DNA of 64,000 nucleotides from Methanobacterium sp. Lineage in GTDB: Archaea; Methanobacteriota; Methanobacteria; Methanobacteriales; Methanobacteriaceae. The notes beneath the pieces were generated by a model. The model was not told the origin of the DNA. It searched no databases and saw only the letters and a program-made list of their open reading frames with translations. The stretch lies in contig JACRPY010000006.1 in NCBI GenBank assembly GCA_016222945.1, positions 1 to 64,000 on the forward strand, written 5' to 3'. Positions within the stretch are counted from its first letter, which is position 1; every line of letters begins with the position of its first letter. Below are positions 48,424 to 57,650 of this stretch, in pieces. Made by a program: the position numbers and the translations under genes.

Positions 48424-49939
48424 AAACTATATCTCCCTCTTTCAGTTTTTCCAGATTTTCAAGCCCTTTAACAACTCTACCAACTATGTTAGTCCCGCCA
48501 AATGGCTCTCCTGTAGGTCCAAATTCGTCATTATCTTCAAATCTTACGCCTATCATTCCAACATGTCGGCGTGACATATTGGTTATTCCAATTTGCCCAG
48601 CAGTTACGCATTTAGGAGGAGTGTTTTCAGGGGTAAGTCCCTTTGCATCTTTAGAGTTCCCTTCAAACATCATCACCTTCATTCCCGGAAATGCAAAATG
48701 CACTTTAAGGGAGCCTATCGGTGAATCAATAATCCCTGTGAGTTTTTGGAAATACCAGGATGATCTTGGAGCATTATCATTTATATCTACATATATTATT
48801 TCATTTTTATTGATTCCAAATGTTTTTACCTTTTTGTTACCAATAATGTCCATTGAAAACTGAGGATTCTGGCTTACAATTATTGCATCATCATCTTTTA
48901 AGCCGTCACGTATATGTTCTATGCCTTTTGAAGATAAATATTCTTCTGCATCCTTTTGAGTCATTGAAATGGTTATTATTCGTTCTGGATCTGATTTAAC
49001 CGTTACATAATCTCCTGAATTTGCAATATCCAAGAGTTGCATTCCTTTATCGACATGACCTATAAGAGTGTGGGATGGTGTGGAAACCCTATCTTCCCTG
49101 TAGATATAAACACGTCCCATTCCTTTACCGCTATTTCTAAGGGTAACTGCACCACGTTTACGCTGATCTATGTATTCAGCGTTCTTTTCAAGTCCCTGTA
49201 ACTTGTAAAATCCTACAAATGAATTTGATTCATAATCCACTTTGATTTTACCATCTTCAGACAATGCAAAAAAGTGTTCAACAGAATTAGGGGATTTAGA
49301 TTCTGTTTTAACAAGAATATGGGTAAATATTTCATTTCCATCACTAACAGGAGTATCTAAATTGGTTATAGTGGCACTTTTAATTGTACTTTTTCTTTCT
49401 ACAACTGGTTTTATTTCAGTTATAGCATCGTCATCAGTGAGATTAACCAGAGTCCTTTTACCTCCAACTACTTGGGCAAATATCCCATTAGTTCCTTCAG
49501 GAACTCCATACACAGATTTATGCCGGCTTTTACTGAATATTATGTGGGTTGCATCTGAAGTAAAGCCTGAAAGACTTATTATAACGTCCCATTTTTCATA
49601 TTTATGCTCTGTTTTTGTTGGAATGAGGTTAGTCTTAACTGGCCCCATAGAAACCTCATTTGAGGTGGTCCATCGGACTCTATGATTTTCAAACTCTTTA
49701 TAGAGCTTTTTCCATGTTTGGATCAAATTTGAAGGGTCTTTTTCTAATAATTCAATTATTATGCTTCCTTTAGAAGTTTTTATTTTGTATTTATTCACAT
49801 ATTTTTCGATTTCTTCTTTACCTTTAACTACGCCAAGGACACAACCTTCTATATATGGTGCATTCGCTGCTTCAATTGCATCTTTAATTGTAGAACCTTC
49901 AGAAAGGTTTATTTTTTCACCATTGACCCTTACAATCAT
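48407..49939 (-). CDS. Methanogenesis marker protein 3 (UPF0288)
   Basis: About 510 residues. The N-terminus [22 protein letters not shown] resembles a ubiquitin-like fold; the C-terminal region ([36 protein letters not shown]) resembles a cyclophilin-type domain. Mmp3 has been reported in the MCR activation complex of methanogens. GAGGAA precedes the ATG at 49939; ATG at 49951 is less likely. It follows mmp2 with almost no gap. Confidence 0.87.
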   Translation of the reverse strand: MIVRVNGEKINLSEGSTIKDAIEAANAPYIEGCVLGVVKGKEEIEKYVNKYKIKTSKGSIIIELLEKDPSNLIQTWKKLYKEFENHRVRWTTSNEVSMGPVKTNLIPTKTEHKYEKWDVIISLSGFTSDATHIIFSKSRHKSVYGVPEGTNGIFAQVVGGKRTLVNLTDDDAITEIKPVVERKSTIKSATITNLDTPVSDGNEIFTHILVKTESKSPNSVEHFFALSEDGKIKVDYESNSFVGFYKLQGLEKNAEYIDQRKRGAVTLRNSGKGMGRVYIYREDRVSTPSHTLIGHVDKGMQLLDIANSGDYVTVKSDPERIITISMTQKDAEEYLSSKGIEHIRDGLKDDDAIIVSQNPQFSMDIIGNKKVKTFGINKNEIIYVDINDNAPRSSWYFQKLTGIIDSPIGSLKVHFAFPGMKVMMFEGNSKDAKGLTPENTPPKCVTAGQIGITNMSRRHVGMIGVRFEDNDEFGPTGEPFGGTNIVGRVVKGLENLEKLKEGDIVYVAKN

Positions 49940-49951
49940 ATAATTCCTCAT

Positions 49952-50938
49952 TTATGATAGTTCATCATTAATACCAGTTATTCCATCTTTTTTAAAGTCG
50001 AAAAGAACTTCTTTTTGATTTTTATGAGTTATATAAAATTTTCTTTCTTCAATAATATTTCCAACAACTGCCGCTGTAATATTAACTTCTTTAAGTAACT
50101 CAATACATTCTGGTGCCGTTTTACTTCTAGCAGTTAAAACAAAACCTGCTCCAGGATATAATTTAAGCCATTGCTCCCAATCTACGGTTTCATTTCGTGG
50201 GATCTTTTCAATTTCAACAGTTGCACCTACACCAGATGTTTCAAGCAACATTCCCAGTGTGCCTAACGTTCCAGGATTACTTATGTCTTTACCGGATGTC
50301 ACAAGTTTTTTCCTGCCTATCATGTTCATCACATCAATTTGGGCCTGAACAAGCTTGGAACTTTTCATTGTAGTTGTATCCCAATTTAAATTGAATTTTG
50401 GATGTAATTGGCCGTCAATGTCAATTGCAACTATAATTTCATCACCAATATTTGCATCGCAGCTTGTAATAATCTCATCTTTACCTACAATCCCGGTAAT
50501 TGACACATCTAATGCGTTGTAAGGAGTATCGGGGTGTAAATGTCCTCCCACCATGGGAACACCGAATTTTTTAACTCCATCATTTATGCCTTCCATAATT
50601 TGATGGCATATTTCATCGTCAGGGGTTGATATAACGTTGGTCATTCCAATAGGTTTGCCTCCCATTGCTGCAATGTCGTTGACGTTAACTAAAACAGAAC
50701 AGTAACCCGCCCAGTAAGGATCGGCTTCCATTAACTTTCCCCACATTCCATCTGCTGCAAGAAGAGCTAATTTCCCATCTCCAATGTCTATTGCAGATGC
50801 ATCATCACCAAAACTTAAAATTGTTTTCCCTGCAATATTGTAGGTGTCCTTTAAGATGTCTGTTACATCTTTTATATGGTTTTTCCTTGTAATTCCTTCA
50901 AAATTCCTTAAAGAATCAATAAGTGTGGTTAAATCCAT
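49952..50938 (-). CDS. Methanogenesis marker protein 2 (AIR-synthase-related)
   Basis: 328 residues of the PurM/HypE/SelD superfamily: [23 protein letters not shown] is the N-terminal ATP-site block, [18 protein letters not shown] the second, and [19 protein letters not shown] the third. Members use ATP to activate amides or metals/selenium. It is the second gene of the run, 8 bp after DUF2117. Substrate unknown. Confidence 0.85.
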   Translation of the reverse strand: MDLTTLIDSLRNFEGITRKNHIKDVTDILKDTYNIAGKTILSFGDDASAIDIGDGKLALLAADGMWGKLMEADPYWAGYCSVLVNVNDIAAMGGKPIGMTNVISTPDDEICHQIMEGINDGVKKFGVPMVGGHLHPDTPYNALDVSITGIVGKDEIITSCDANIGDEIIVAIDIDGQLHPKFNLNWDTTTMKSSKLVQAQIDVMNMIGRKKLVTSGKDISNPGTLGTLGMLLETSGVGATVEIEKIPRNETVDWEQWLKLYPGAGFVLTARSKTAPECIELLKEVNITAAVVGNIIEERKFYITHKNQKEVLFDFKKDGITGINDELS

Positions 50939-50946
50939 TGTCCACC

Positions 50947-52041
50947 TCAGTTTTCTTTTATTTTATAGTAAGTGGATGTATGGTTAATGATTTGTAGTAT
51001 TTCATTTTTAAAATTTTCGATATTTTCTATTTCTATGATTTCTTCTTCATTAAAAAGCTCATGAAAGATTTTTTTACCAATAACATCGTCTAATCCATTT
51101 TCAAGTTCAATTATCAAAGATTCACTTGCTTTAAATCCTTTTTCAACAACTTTATCAATATCTCCATCGGTGATACCGATTATAGGCACATTAAATCTAT
51201 ATAAAATATCTCCCGCAACAAGTGTGGTATCATCACCAACTGTAACGACCATATCAACATCTTTTAATTTGTAAATATCCTCTGCTGCATGATCTAAAAA
51301 TGCCACACAAAAATTATGGCTATTTCTACATGATTTAAGCACTCTAGGAGTGATTTCTGATCTTCTAAGTAATCCTGTTTTTATTATGGCTTTCTGGAGG
51401 TCTATTTTACCTAATTTTTTCACGCCGTGCTCTTTAAGGTCTCCTCCAATTATTTTGGTTATTAAACCATTTTCTGCAACTAAAATAACCTCAGATGAAG
51501 TGGATTTACCCACAACAATTCCATTAACAAATATATTTTCATTAGAAGAAACTCCGGCAATGCTTCTTTCAGTCTTAGTTACTTTATTAAATGCCATTTG
51601 TTCTTCAATTTCAAGGGGAGAAACTATTTTTAAGTTTAAAATCTCAGATATATCTTCTGCAAGTTTATTTAAGCTATTATCCCACGATATAATGCTTCCA
51701 TCGGATTCTCCTGGCCTTTCAATTTGAATTAATGGAGGTTTACTCTTGCAATGATTGAATACTTTAAATCCAAAGGCATGGCCAGTTACACTGGATTTTC
51801 CATAATTAATTAGAAAAATAACATCACATTCGGGGGTGAACTTGTCAACTGATTCACTTGGAAGTAATTTTTGGCTTATATCAATTCTATCTTCAAGATG
51901 AGCATCATGCACCGCGGTTCTGCCCATTGTACCGCCAAGCCGTGCACTTACTTCGCCATAATCTCCAAGTAAGTTCAAAATTTTCTCTGCATAGCCAGAA
52001 TCAACTATATAAGGGCCATGTACAACAACACCAATTTTCAT
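50947..52041 (-). CDS. DUF2117-family protein, first gene of the methanogenesis-marker run
   Basis: 364 residues. The N-terminal Rossmann-like part begins [22 protein letters not shown], and a later [32 protein letters not shown] block resembles a nucleotide-binding region. It matches DUF2117, found in methanogens. It starts the series DUF2117-mmp2-mmp3-mmp6-DUF2111-mmp5-mmp15-mmp17-nifB. Function unknown. Confidence 0.75.
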   Translation of the reverse strand: MKIGVVVHGPYIVDSGYAEKILNLLGDYGEVSARLGGTMGRTAVHDAHLEDRIDISQKLLPSESVDKFTPECDVIFLINYGKSSVTGHAFGFKVFNHCKSKPPLIQIERPGESDGSIISWDNSLNKLAEDISEILNLKIVSPLEIEEQMAFNKVTKTERSIAGVSSNENIFVNGIVVGKSTSSEVILVAENGLITKIIGGDLKEHGVKKLGKIDLQKAIIKTGLLRRSEITPRVLKSCRNSHNFCVAFLDHAAEDIYKLKDVDMVVTVGDDTTLVAGDILYRFNVPIIGITDGDIDKVVEKGFKASESLIIELENGLDDVIGKKIFHELFNEEEIIEIENIENFKNEILQIINHTSTYYKIKEN

Positions 52042-52138
52042 TACCTAATTTTATGATGATTAATCTATTAAAATTATCGTTAAATTTGGTAAATTAAAAG
52101 AAAAAAGTCAATTAATTATTTTAATGCCAAAAATGCCT

Positions 52139-52648
52139 CTACTTTTTAGTTTTTATCCTCTTTTTCATAATTGGAGAACCACAGATCTCACAATCCTCAA
52201 ACTGGTAGTTGTAAGAATATTTTTTTTTACAACCTTTACAAATTTTAACCCAATTATATATTTCTTTAATCCCGTCAGTTAAAATACTTTTATAACCTAT
52301 ATTTGCAGTTTTTAATGCATTTTGCATGGAATAATCATCAGTCATTACCACAGGCTTAAAACTATTCCTTTTAAATTTCAATGCAAGGGCAACAATACTT
52401 TTATCCACATCTGAAAGTCGTAGAATATCTCCAGAAGATTTAATTATTTTATCACATTCAATCAAATCTTCCATGTCAGGTTCTTCTATCTTAATTCTCC
52501 CCTCTTTCAAGGCAGTTTCTAATAATAAGCTTGATTTTAAGTCTTTAATTTCTAAAAGGGCACTACTTGTTGTAAAATTGGATTCTAATTTAGAATAAAA
52601 GCCACCTATGATTGAGGAGGCATCAAGTACAAATATTTTTTTATGCAT
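52139..52648 (-). CDS. nob1: Nob1-type rRNA endonuclease (PIN domain plus zinc ribbon)
   Basis: 169 residues: a PIN domain with FVLDASSIIGGF, LSDVDKSIVALAL and MTDDYSMQNAL (conserved acidic residues), and a C-terminal zinc ribbon CKGCKKKYSYNYQFEDCEICG. Nob1 cuts at the 3' end of 16S rRNA during ribosome maturation. It lies 97 bp upstream of DUF2117, probably a separate unit. Confidence 0.9.
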   Translation of the reverse strand: MHKKIFVLDASSIIGGFYSKLESNFTTSSALLEIKDLKSSLLLETALKEGRIKIEEPDMEDLIECDKIIKSSGDILRLSDVDKSIVALALKFKRNSFKPVVMTDDYSMQNALKTANIGYKSILTDGIKEIYNWVKICKGCKKKYSYNYQFEDCEICGSPIMKKRIKTKK

Positions 52649-52774
52649 AATTTATTTTCCTTTTTTTAAAATAATAAATATTTCTCATTTTTTAGAATAA
52701 ATACAGGCGGAAAAACGGTTTTTAATACTAAACACAAAATGCTTATGTTATAAAAGTTATAAAATAGACATGTA

Positions 52775-52851
52775 GGGAGGGTAAAATAGAAAAATTTTCT
52801 TTAAGTTTTACAAATCAAAAACCGCCTTTGATTTGGACATGATACCCTCCC
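52775..52851 (+). ncRNA. Candidate small structured RNA between nob1 and moaB
   Basis: GGGAGGGTA (52775-52783) pairs exactly with TACCCTCCC (52843-52851), closing a 77-nt unit. Inside lie a 9-bp hairpin CAAATCAAA/AACCGCC/TTTGATTTG (52811-52835) and a small AGAAA/AAT/TTTCT hairpin (52788-52800). TTATAAAAG at 52748-52756 lies at TATA distance before the first G. The GC-rich stem stands out from the AT background. The rest of the 404-bp gap (52649-53052) is AT-rich without other signals. Strand is a guess: the minus strand could fold the same way. Alternatives: an operator or leader element for moaB. Confidence 0.45.
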
Positions 52852-53052
52852 CGTTCCTAAATACTAATTTTAATGATTTTATGTATTTAAATCTTTTTAT
52901 CTGGATTTAACCTTATTTTCATTATTGTAAAAATATATACAAAAATAAAAATAAAGTATAGAAAGTATATCAATTGCAAGATTAAATCCTAAATTAGATT
53001 ATTAAACATAAATAGAGGATTATTTAAAAATTATTTTCATAGCGGTGATTTT

Positions 53053-53577
53053 ATGAAAAGTAAAAGTATGGATGAGCATAAGAAAAAAGCTCCAAAATCT
53101 GTAAATTGTGCAGTTATAACTTTAAGCGACTCAAAATATAATGATTTTCTAAAACAGGATAATAATGACATCTCTGGAGGCATAATAAAAGATGCATTAA
53201 GCGAAAAACACAACATCGTGTTTTATTCAATCATACCTGACGATGCAGAACTCCTTTATTCAACAATTAATCAAATAACAGAAGATCATGAAGCTGATGT
53301 TATTATAACAACTGGTGGCACAGGAATTGGGCCTCGAGACATAACAATTGAAACTTTAAAGGAAATATTTGATAAAGAATTAAATGGATTTGGAGAAATA
53401 TTTAGATATGAATCATATAAAGAACTGGGAACTGGGGCTATTTTAAGCAGGGCAACAGCAGGTGTTTATAATGGTGTATTAATAGTTTCAATGCCGGGAT
53501 CGCCAAATGCAGTTAATTTAGGTTTAAAAATTGTATTGCCTGAGCTAGGACATCTTGTCAAACATTTAAAAGAATAG
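53053..53577 (+). CDS. moaB: MoaB/Mog-type molybdopterin biosynthesis protein
   Basis: 174 residues: [15 protein letters not shown] is the MoCF signature, preceded by [11 protein letters not shown] and followed by [11 protein letters not shown]. The family adenylylates molybdopterin before metal insertion. In methanogens the cofactor carries Mo or W for formylmethanofuran and formate dehydrogenases. CGGTGAT lies before the ATG. The candidate RNA lies about 200 bp upstream. Confidence 0.9.
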   Translation: MKSKSMDEHKKKAPKSVNCAVITLSDSKYNDFLKQDNNDISGGIIKDALSEKHNIVFYSIIPDDAELLYSTINQITEDHEADVIITTGGTGIGPRDITIETLKEIFDKELNGFGEIFRYESYKELGTGAILSRATAGVYNGVLIVSMPGSPNAVNLGLKIVLPELGHLVKHLKE

Positions 53578-53638
53578 AACATGCCTATAATTTTTAAAAG
53601 AATTAATGCGTGAATGAATAAAAAAAGATTAATATATT

Positions 53639-54169
53639 TTATTTATTGAAGTCATTTATTGAAATTAAAGGTTCTAAAACAATTCCCTCATTTTTAAGAT
53701 TTTCAATCGCACCTTCAGCCCTATCAACAACCACAACTGCCTTTTTAACCTTTCCGCCATTTTCTTCAAGGGCTTTAATGGCTTTTATAAGGGAATTACC
53801 AGTTGTAGTTACATCTTCAACCACAATTATAGAGTCTCCTTCTTTTAGTTCTCCTTCTATAAGTTGTGATGTGCCATATCCTTTTTTAGCTTTCCGCACC
53901 ATTAGCATTGGAATTTCTGATTCAAGAGAAACTGCTGTGGCAATGGGAACGGCACCTAAAGCAGGTCCTGCTACTTTATTTATATTATCATCAATTATTT
54001 GGCTGGACACGATTATTGCAATGGCTTTAAGGATTTGAGGGTTGGTTATAGCCATTTTCATGTTAACATAATAATCGCTTTCTTTTCCAGATGAGAGTAT
54101 AAATTTGCCAAATTTTACAACTTCTTTTTCTTTAAGGAGTTCTATGAGCTCGTTTTTTTTGTTTTTCAT
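53639..54169 (-). CDS. pyrE: Orotate phosphoribosyltransferase
   Basis: 176 residues. The PRPP loop is [13 protein letters not shown] and [19 protein letters not shown] is the substrate-binding start. It makes orotidine 5'-phosphate in pyrimidine synthesis. Full length for the archaeal family. A small zinc-finger gene lies 45 bp upstream on the same strand and may be co-transcribed. Confidence 0.95.
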   Translation of the reverse strand: MKNKKNELIELLKEKEVVKFGKFILSSGKESDYYVNMKMAITNPQILKAIAIIVSSQIIDDNINKVAGPALGAVPIATAVSLESEIPMLMVRKAKKGYGTSQLIEGELKEGDSIIVVEDVTTTGNSLIKAIKALEENGGKVKKAVVVVDRAEGAIENLKNEGIVLEPLISINDFNK

Positions 54170-54214
54170 TATTCCTCACTTAATTAATTGGATTTTATGA
54201 ATGAAGATTAATAT

Positions 54215-54364
54215 TTACATAATTTTCTGTGGATTTATTTTACATTGTTTGCAAATACTATTTTTGAGGTCATAGCAGTTTATGCACACGATATTTCCAC
54301 ATAAGGAGCATGTATGCATTTTTCCTGGCTTCCCACATATGTTGCAGATCCCTATTACTTCCAA
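54215..54364 (-). CDS. Small HIT-like zinc-finger protein (49 residues)
   Basis: An open frame that starts at TTG (54364) and ends at TAA encodes a 49-residue protein packed with cysteines: ICNICGKPGKMHTCSLCG, VCINCYD and ICKQCK, the pattern of HIT-type double zinc sites. GTGGTG sits five bases before the TTG. An upstream in-frame stop (54382-54384 region) bars a much longer protein; the in-frame codons just before TTG also read CGVC, so a non-standard earlier start cannot be excluded. It precedes pyrE. Function unknown; protein or nucleic-acid contacts are typical for this fold. Confidence 0.65.
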   Translation of the reverse strand: MEVIGICNICGKPGKMHTCSLCGNIVCINCYDLKNSICKQCKINPQKIM

Positions 54365-54421
54365 ACAAACACCACAAAGGTATTATATGAAATAAAAAAA
54401 TAGATGGGCTTTTTAAGGCTC

Positions 54422-54464
54422 CCGAACATGAAATGTTTGGTGCATAAAAACCTTTGGTTTTTAT
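54422..54464. repeat. Two triloop palindromes at the 3' end of the PRC-barrel gene
   Basis: CCGAACAT/GAA/ATGTTTGG (54422-54440, one G-T pair) and ATAAAAACC/TTT/GGTTTTTAT (54444-54464). The second one overlaps the stop codon of the PRC-barrel gene (54461-54463). They have the same build as the palindromes at 33.3 kb and 55.8 kb. They could end transcription of the PRC-barrel gene. Confidence 0.75.
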
Positions 54465-54727
54465 AACCCTAAATCTTGGGTTTCTAACCCTGGTTCGTCT
54501 ATATGTTCTTTAAGGAGTATTTTGTCTCCTATTTGTTTAACCATCTCATAAGGAATAACATTTTCTTCCTTAGATATCCCAATACTTTCAGAAAAACTTC
54601 CTTTGTTTATTACGATTGCTTCAATCTTTTTAGTGCCTAGATTTACTTCCATATCTTTTACTTTACCAATAACAGTCGCTGAACTATCTAAAACTTCTTT
54701 TCCAATAATATCGTTGGCTACTCTCAT
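54461..54727 (-). CDS. PRC-barrel domain protein
   Basis: About 88 residues, one PRC-barrel: ANDIIGKEVLDSSATVIGKVKDMEVN, then IEAIVINKG and NVIPYEMVKQIGDKILL. Found widely in archaea, with suggested roles in RNA metabolism or cell division (CdpB-like proteins in some groups). GGTGAT lies 3 nt before the ATG at 54727; the ATG at 54757 is unlikely. The 3' end overlaps a palindrome. Confidence 0.85.
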   Translation of the reverse strand: MRVANDIIGKEVLDSSATVIGKVKDMEVNLGTKKIEAIVINKGSFSESIGISKEENVIPYEMVKQIGDKILLKEHIDEPGLETQDLGL

Positions 54728-54965
54728 TTTATCACCATTTTTTTTATATATCACCACTATTTTGTAGATAATGGTGACTTCACTTTATGGTTATTATTTA
54801 CTAAGTTTTGCATGATATTTATATTTTTATATGTCATTTAAGGAGAATAATCACAAAAAATAATTTTTTAATTCTTTTTTTTAGTTTATAAGTGAAAATA
54901 AAGATTAAATTACTATTTTATCCTTAATTAAGCATTTTTAGTGATTTTTCCTATAAACCGAAAAC

Positions 54966-54973
54966 TTTATATA
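54966..54973 (+). promoter_or_regulatory. TATA box before the ribbon-helix-helix-like gene
   Basis: TTTATATA, preceded by CCGAAAAC resembling a TFB-recognition element. Transcription would start near 54998, giving a leader of about 45 nt before the ATG at 55041. The remaining part of 54758-55040 is AT-rich and holds no coding signal that I can support. Confidence 0.55.
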
Positions 54974-55040
54974 CTAAAAATAAAACATAGAACATATAAC
55001 ACAAAACATTTAAAATATCAAATTAAAGGTTGAGGAGTGA

Positions 55041-55226
55041 ATGGGAGCAATAACAGTATGCATTCCTGATGAATTAGAAATTGCATTTCGAAGGATTACA
55101 AGACAAAAATACGGCGATAAACAGGGAAGATTATCTCGTGGAGCGGCTGAAGCTCTCTTTGACTGGTGCAGGAAGGAAGGATTTGAATACCAGCATCCAG
55201 AAGATGAAAACATTCCATGTGAATGA
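55041..55226 (+). CDS. Small ribbon-helix-helix-like protein
   Basis: 61 residues: a strand-like start AITVCIPDELEIAFRRI, then KYGDKQGRLSRGAAEALFDWCRK, the pattern of archaeal RHH-like small proteins. GAGGAG sits before the ATG. It has its own promoter-like TATA box. The gene ends at 55226 and a second gene follows after a 90-bp gap with two palindromes. A DNA-binding regulator, perhaps of its neighbour, is plausible. Confidence 0.68.
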   Translation: MGAITVCIPDELEIAFRRITRQKYGDKQGRLSRGAAEALFDWCRKEGFEYQHPEDENIPCE

Positions 55227-55262
55227 TTTCAAATTCATCCTCTTAGATAAAATGAGGTTGAA

Positions 55263-55306
55263 GAAAATCAAATGATTTTCTGAACCACAAAAATTGAAAA
55301 TTTTTG
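55263..55306. repeat. Two palindromes abutting the ribosome binding site of the next gene
   Basis: GAAAATCA/AA/TGATTTTC (55263-55280) and CAAAAATT/GAA/AATTTTTG (55288-55306). The last base of the second is the first base of the Shine-Dalgarno GAGGTGAT (55306-55313) of the gene at 55317. In RNA this would place a hairpin right at the ribosome landing site. Confidence 0.7.
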
Positions 55307-55316
55307 AGGTGATTAA

Positions 55317-55799
55317 ATGATTGATTTAGGAATTCAAAATGGAAATGCAAATTTTAAAGATGAAGACTACGAAACAATTTATTTATCCCAGCTTGAACCT
55401 GAAAGTCAAATTACAGGCGAAATTTATCTATCTGAGATAAAAACAAAGGAACTAAAAGGAAACGAAATTCAACAGTTCTATTTAATAATAACAGACCACA
55501 AAAACAAACAAAAATGGGTATGTGGAATCACAACTTCAGCTTACACTAATGACGAAATAATTTCCATTTATGGAGAAAAAGGCGGTAGAGTTTACCAGTT
55601 AATTGATAGTTTAAGTCACGCTTTAAACGGCACTGAATTAGAGCATCTTGAGAGTTATTCAGTAGTTTTTGACACTTTAAGGAAAACTGTTAATGAAAAA
55701 GTGGAAAAAGTAACTGTAAAAACAGTCCAATCAAATAATCCTAATGCCAAAACTCCTAATTTGAGTGTAGTTAAAGCAAAAGCATTCGAACAAGAATAA
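55317..55799 (+). CDS. Unknown 160-residue protein flanked by palindromes
   Basis: Soluble, acidic 160-residue protein with no motif that I recognise. Predicted layout: a beta-rich middle (about 35-75: GEIYLSEIKTKEL, QQFYLIITDHKNKQKWVCGITTSAY) that could be an OB-like fold, a helix (GRVYQLIDSLSHALNG), and a low-complexity tail. The Shine-Dalgarno is strong (GAGGTGAT). The last codons and the stop lie inside the first palindrome of the following 70-bp repeat. Single-strand nucleic-acid binding is one guess; I cannot support it further. Confidence 0.65.
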   Translation: MIDLGIQNGNANFKDEDYETIYLSQLEPESQITGEIYLSEIKTKELKGNEIQQFYLIITDHKNKQKWVCGITTSAYTNDEIISIYGEKGGRVYQLIDSLSHALNGTELEHLESYSVVFDTLRKTVNEKVEKVTVKTVQSNNPNAKTPNLSVVKAKAFEQE

Positions 55800-55962
55800 C
55801 TTGTTCGATGCATCAAAAAATAGCAAGCTATTTTTTGATAGCATTTGAAAAAGCATAGCTTTTTCTATGCAGCCAAAATAGTAGATTTTGGCAAGCATTC
55901 GAACAAGAATAATTTGTTCGTTATGTCAAAAAATAGCTTGCTATTTTTTGAAGGCATTTGAA
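55780..55962. repeat. Duplicated 70-bp palindrome unit around a hairpin spacer
   Basis: Units at 55780-55849 and 55893-55962 are the same length and differ at about ten positions. Each holds a stem TCGAACAAG/CTTGTTCGA-type hairpin, then a 12-bp stem TCAAAAAATAGC/GCTATTTTTTGA with a 2-nt loop (55813-55838 and 55926-55951), then GCATTTGAA. The differences fall in loops and linkers, and the one stem change gives a G-U pair. The 43-bp spacer has two more palindromes (55847-55865, loop ATA; 55872-55892). The first 20 bases of each unit are identical and in unit 1 encode the end of the preceding gene. Confidence 0.85.
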
Positions 55963-56038
55963 GATGTGGAATAATCAATTATTTCTTTTATTTTTACTTA
56001 ATTTAAAAACTAAAAATAGAAAAATAAGGAGTATTAAA

Positions 56039-57637
56039 TTAAACTCCTTTAAATATTTTATCTAACTGTTCTTTTGCCTGTGGTTTAGTCAATAAGCTCA
56101 CTACAACTGTAATTATAAAGGCTATTGGTAGTGCTATTACTATTGAATCAACTGTAGGCCATGGGGCAGTGGTTATAAGTATTGTTTTACCAGTAAGTGC
56201 CTTACAAATACCTAATGCTTCTGCTGATTTTTTGTATTCAAATACCAGCCAGAAAACACTTAGTAATGTTCCAATAACTAAACCGGAGATAACTCCTGCT
56301 TTGGTGGATCGTTTCCAGAATAGGGCAAATGCATACATTGAAAGAAATGCAGCTGCAGTTATACTAAACCAAATAGCGGTTCCAACTGCTATGATATTTG
56401 CTGGAAGGATCAATCCCAAAATAACAGCTATTACAACTGCTACAGTGATTCCTAATCTTGCAACTAATACTGATGATTTACCTTTTGTTCCAGTAACTGT
56501 TTCGTATATGTCACGACCTAAAGCAGTTCCTTGAACGTGGAACTGGGCTGAAAGGGTGGACATTGCTGCTGAAAGCAAGGTAATCATGAATAAGTATGCA
56601 AACCATAAGGGCATTGCTGCAGTGATAAATGCAGGAATTATCTTGTCTGCATTACCTCCGGCAACTTGCATAGCTATTTTTCCAACAGTATCAAAGAAGT
56701 ACACATTAGATAATGCACCTACAATGAATGCTGTACCGGTCATCATGAATATGAATATTCCACCGATAAGTACAGCTCTGTTAAGCTCTTTGTTTGATTT
56801 TACTGTCATAAATCTTACTGCAAGCTGTGGCTGTGAGAGAACACCAATTCCCACTCCAAGTATAAGTGTACTAACCAACGTCCACCAGAATGGACTGCCC
56901 AATGCAGGCATTGATGTCCAACCCGTAAATCCTGTGGCAGTGGCAGCGGCCGTAGCATTGGAAGGAATTACATGTATTAAGTTTGTAAGGGCTTGATTAC
57001 CGCCAGTTATTCCTCCGGTTAACCAGTAGATTGCACCTAATAAAATAACCATTCCTACAAACATGATTGTTCCTTGCAAGGCGTCAGTGTACATAACTCC
57101 CCGTATTCCTCCAAAAATTACATAGACAGCTACTATAATTGCCATTGCAATTAATGCTACGGTGTAATTTATTTGAAGAGTTGTTTCCACGAATCTGGCC
57201 ATTCCAATTAAAACTACTGAAGCATATAATGGCATTCCAACGAATATAACTGCTCCAGAGAAATATTGGATAAATTTACTGTTAAAACGCCGTGATAAAA
57301 ATTCTGGAAATGTTAGGGCACTTAAATTGTGTCCCATTTTCCTTGTTCTTTTTCCGAATAATACAAACGCTATAAAGATACCTACAAGAATATTTAAGAC
57401 TGTAAGCCATAGAAGACCCATTCCATAGACTCCGGCTGTTCCACCAAAACCTACAATTGCCGCAGTACTAATAAACGTTGCACCATAACTTAAAGCCATA
57501 ATAAATGGGTGGGTTTCTCTTCCTGCTACCATGTAATCATCAGCGCTCTTTGTACGTTTCCAGGCCACATATCCGACGTAACCCACCATTAAAAGGTATA
57601 TTAAAACTACAATACTAAGCATAACTATGTTATCCAT
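56039..57637 (-). CDS. Sodium:solute symporter family transporter
   Basis: 532 residues, about 13 membrane helices. KRTKSADDYMVAGRETHPFIMALSYGATFISTAAIVGFGG near the N-terminus and GIRGVMYTDALQGTIMFVGM (about 175-195) are hallmarks of the SSS family. These couple Na+ entry to uptake of proline, pantothenate, acetate or others; which one is not readable. It lies 13 bp downstream of a small membrane protein gene on the same strand. Confidence 0.9.
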   Translation of the reverse strand: MDNIVMLSIVVLIYLLMVGYVGYVAWKRTKSADDYMVAGRETHPFIMALSYGATFISTAAIVGFGGTAGVYGMGLLWLTVLNILVGIFIAFVLFGKRTRKMGHNLSALTFPEFLSRRFNSKFIQYFSGAVIFVGMPLYASVVLIGMARFVETTLQINYTVALIAMAIIVAVYVIFGGIRGVMYTDALQGTIMFVGMVILLGAIYWLTGGITGGNQALTNLIHVIPSNATAAATATGFTGWTSMPALGSPFWWTLVSTLILGVGIGVLSQPQLAVRFMTVKSNKELNRAVLIGGIFIFMMTGTAFIVGALSNVYFFDTVGKIAMQVAGGNADKIIPAFITAAMPLWFAYLFMITLLSAAMSTLSAQFHVQGTALGRDIYETVTGTKGKSSVLVARLGITVAVVIAVILGLILPANIIAVGTAIWFSITAAAFLSMYAFALFWKRSTKAGVISGLVIGTLLSVFWLVFEYKKSAEALGICKALTGKTILITTAPWPTVDSIVIALPIAFIITVVVSLLTKPQAKEQLDKIFKGV

Positions 57638-57650
57638 TTAATTCACAACC

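Noticed and set aside
52775..52851. tRNA or C/D box RNA
   Set aside because: No T-loop, anticodon arm or acceptor pattern, and no paired C (RTGATGA) and D (CTGA) boxes.
55780..55962. Insertion sequence or its remnant
   Set aside because: No transposase frame and no terminal inverted repeats enclosing a gene; the structure is two direct copies of a palindromic unit. A passive miniature element remains possible and is covered in findings.
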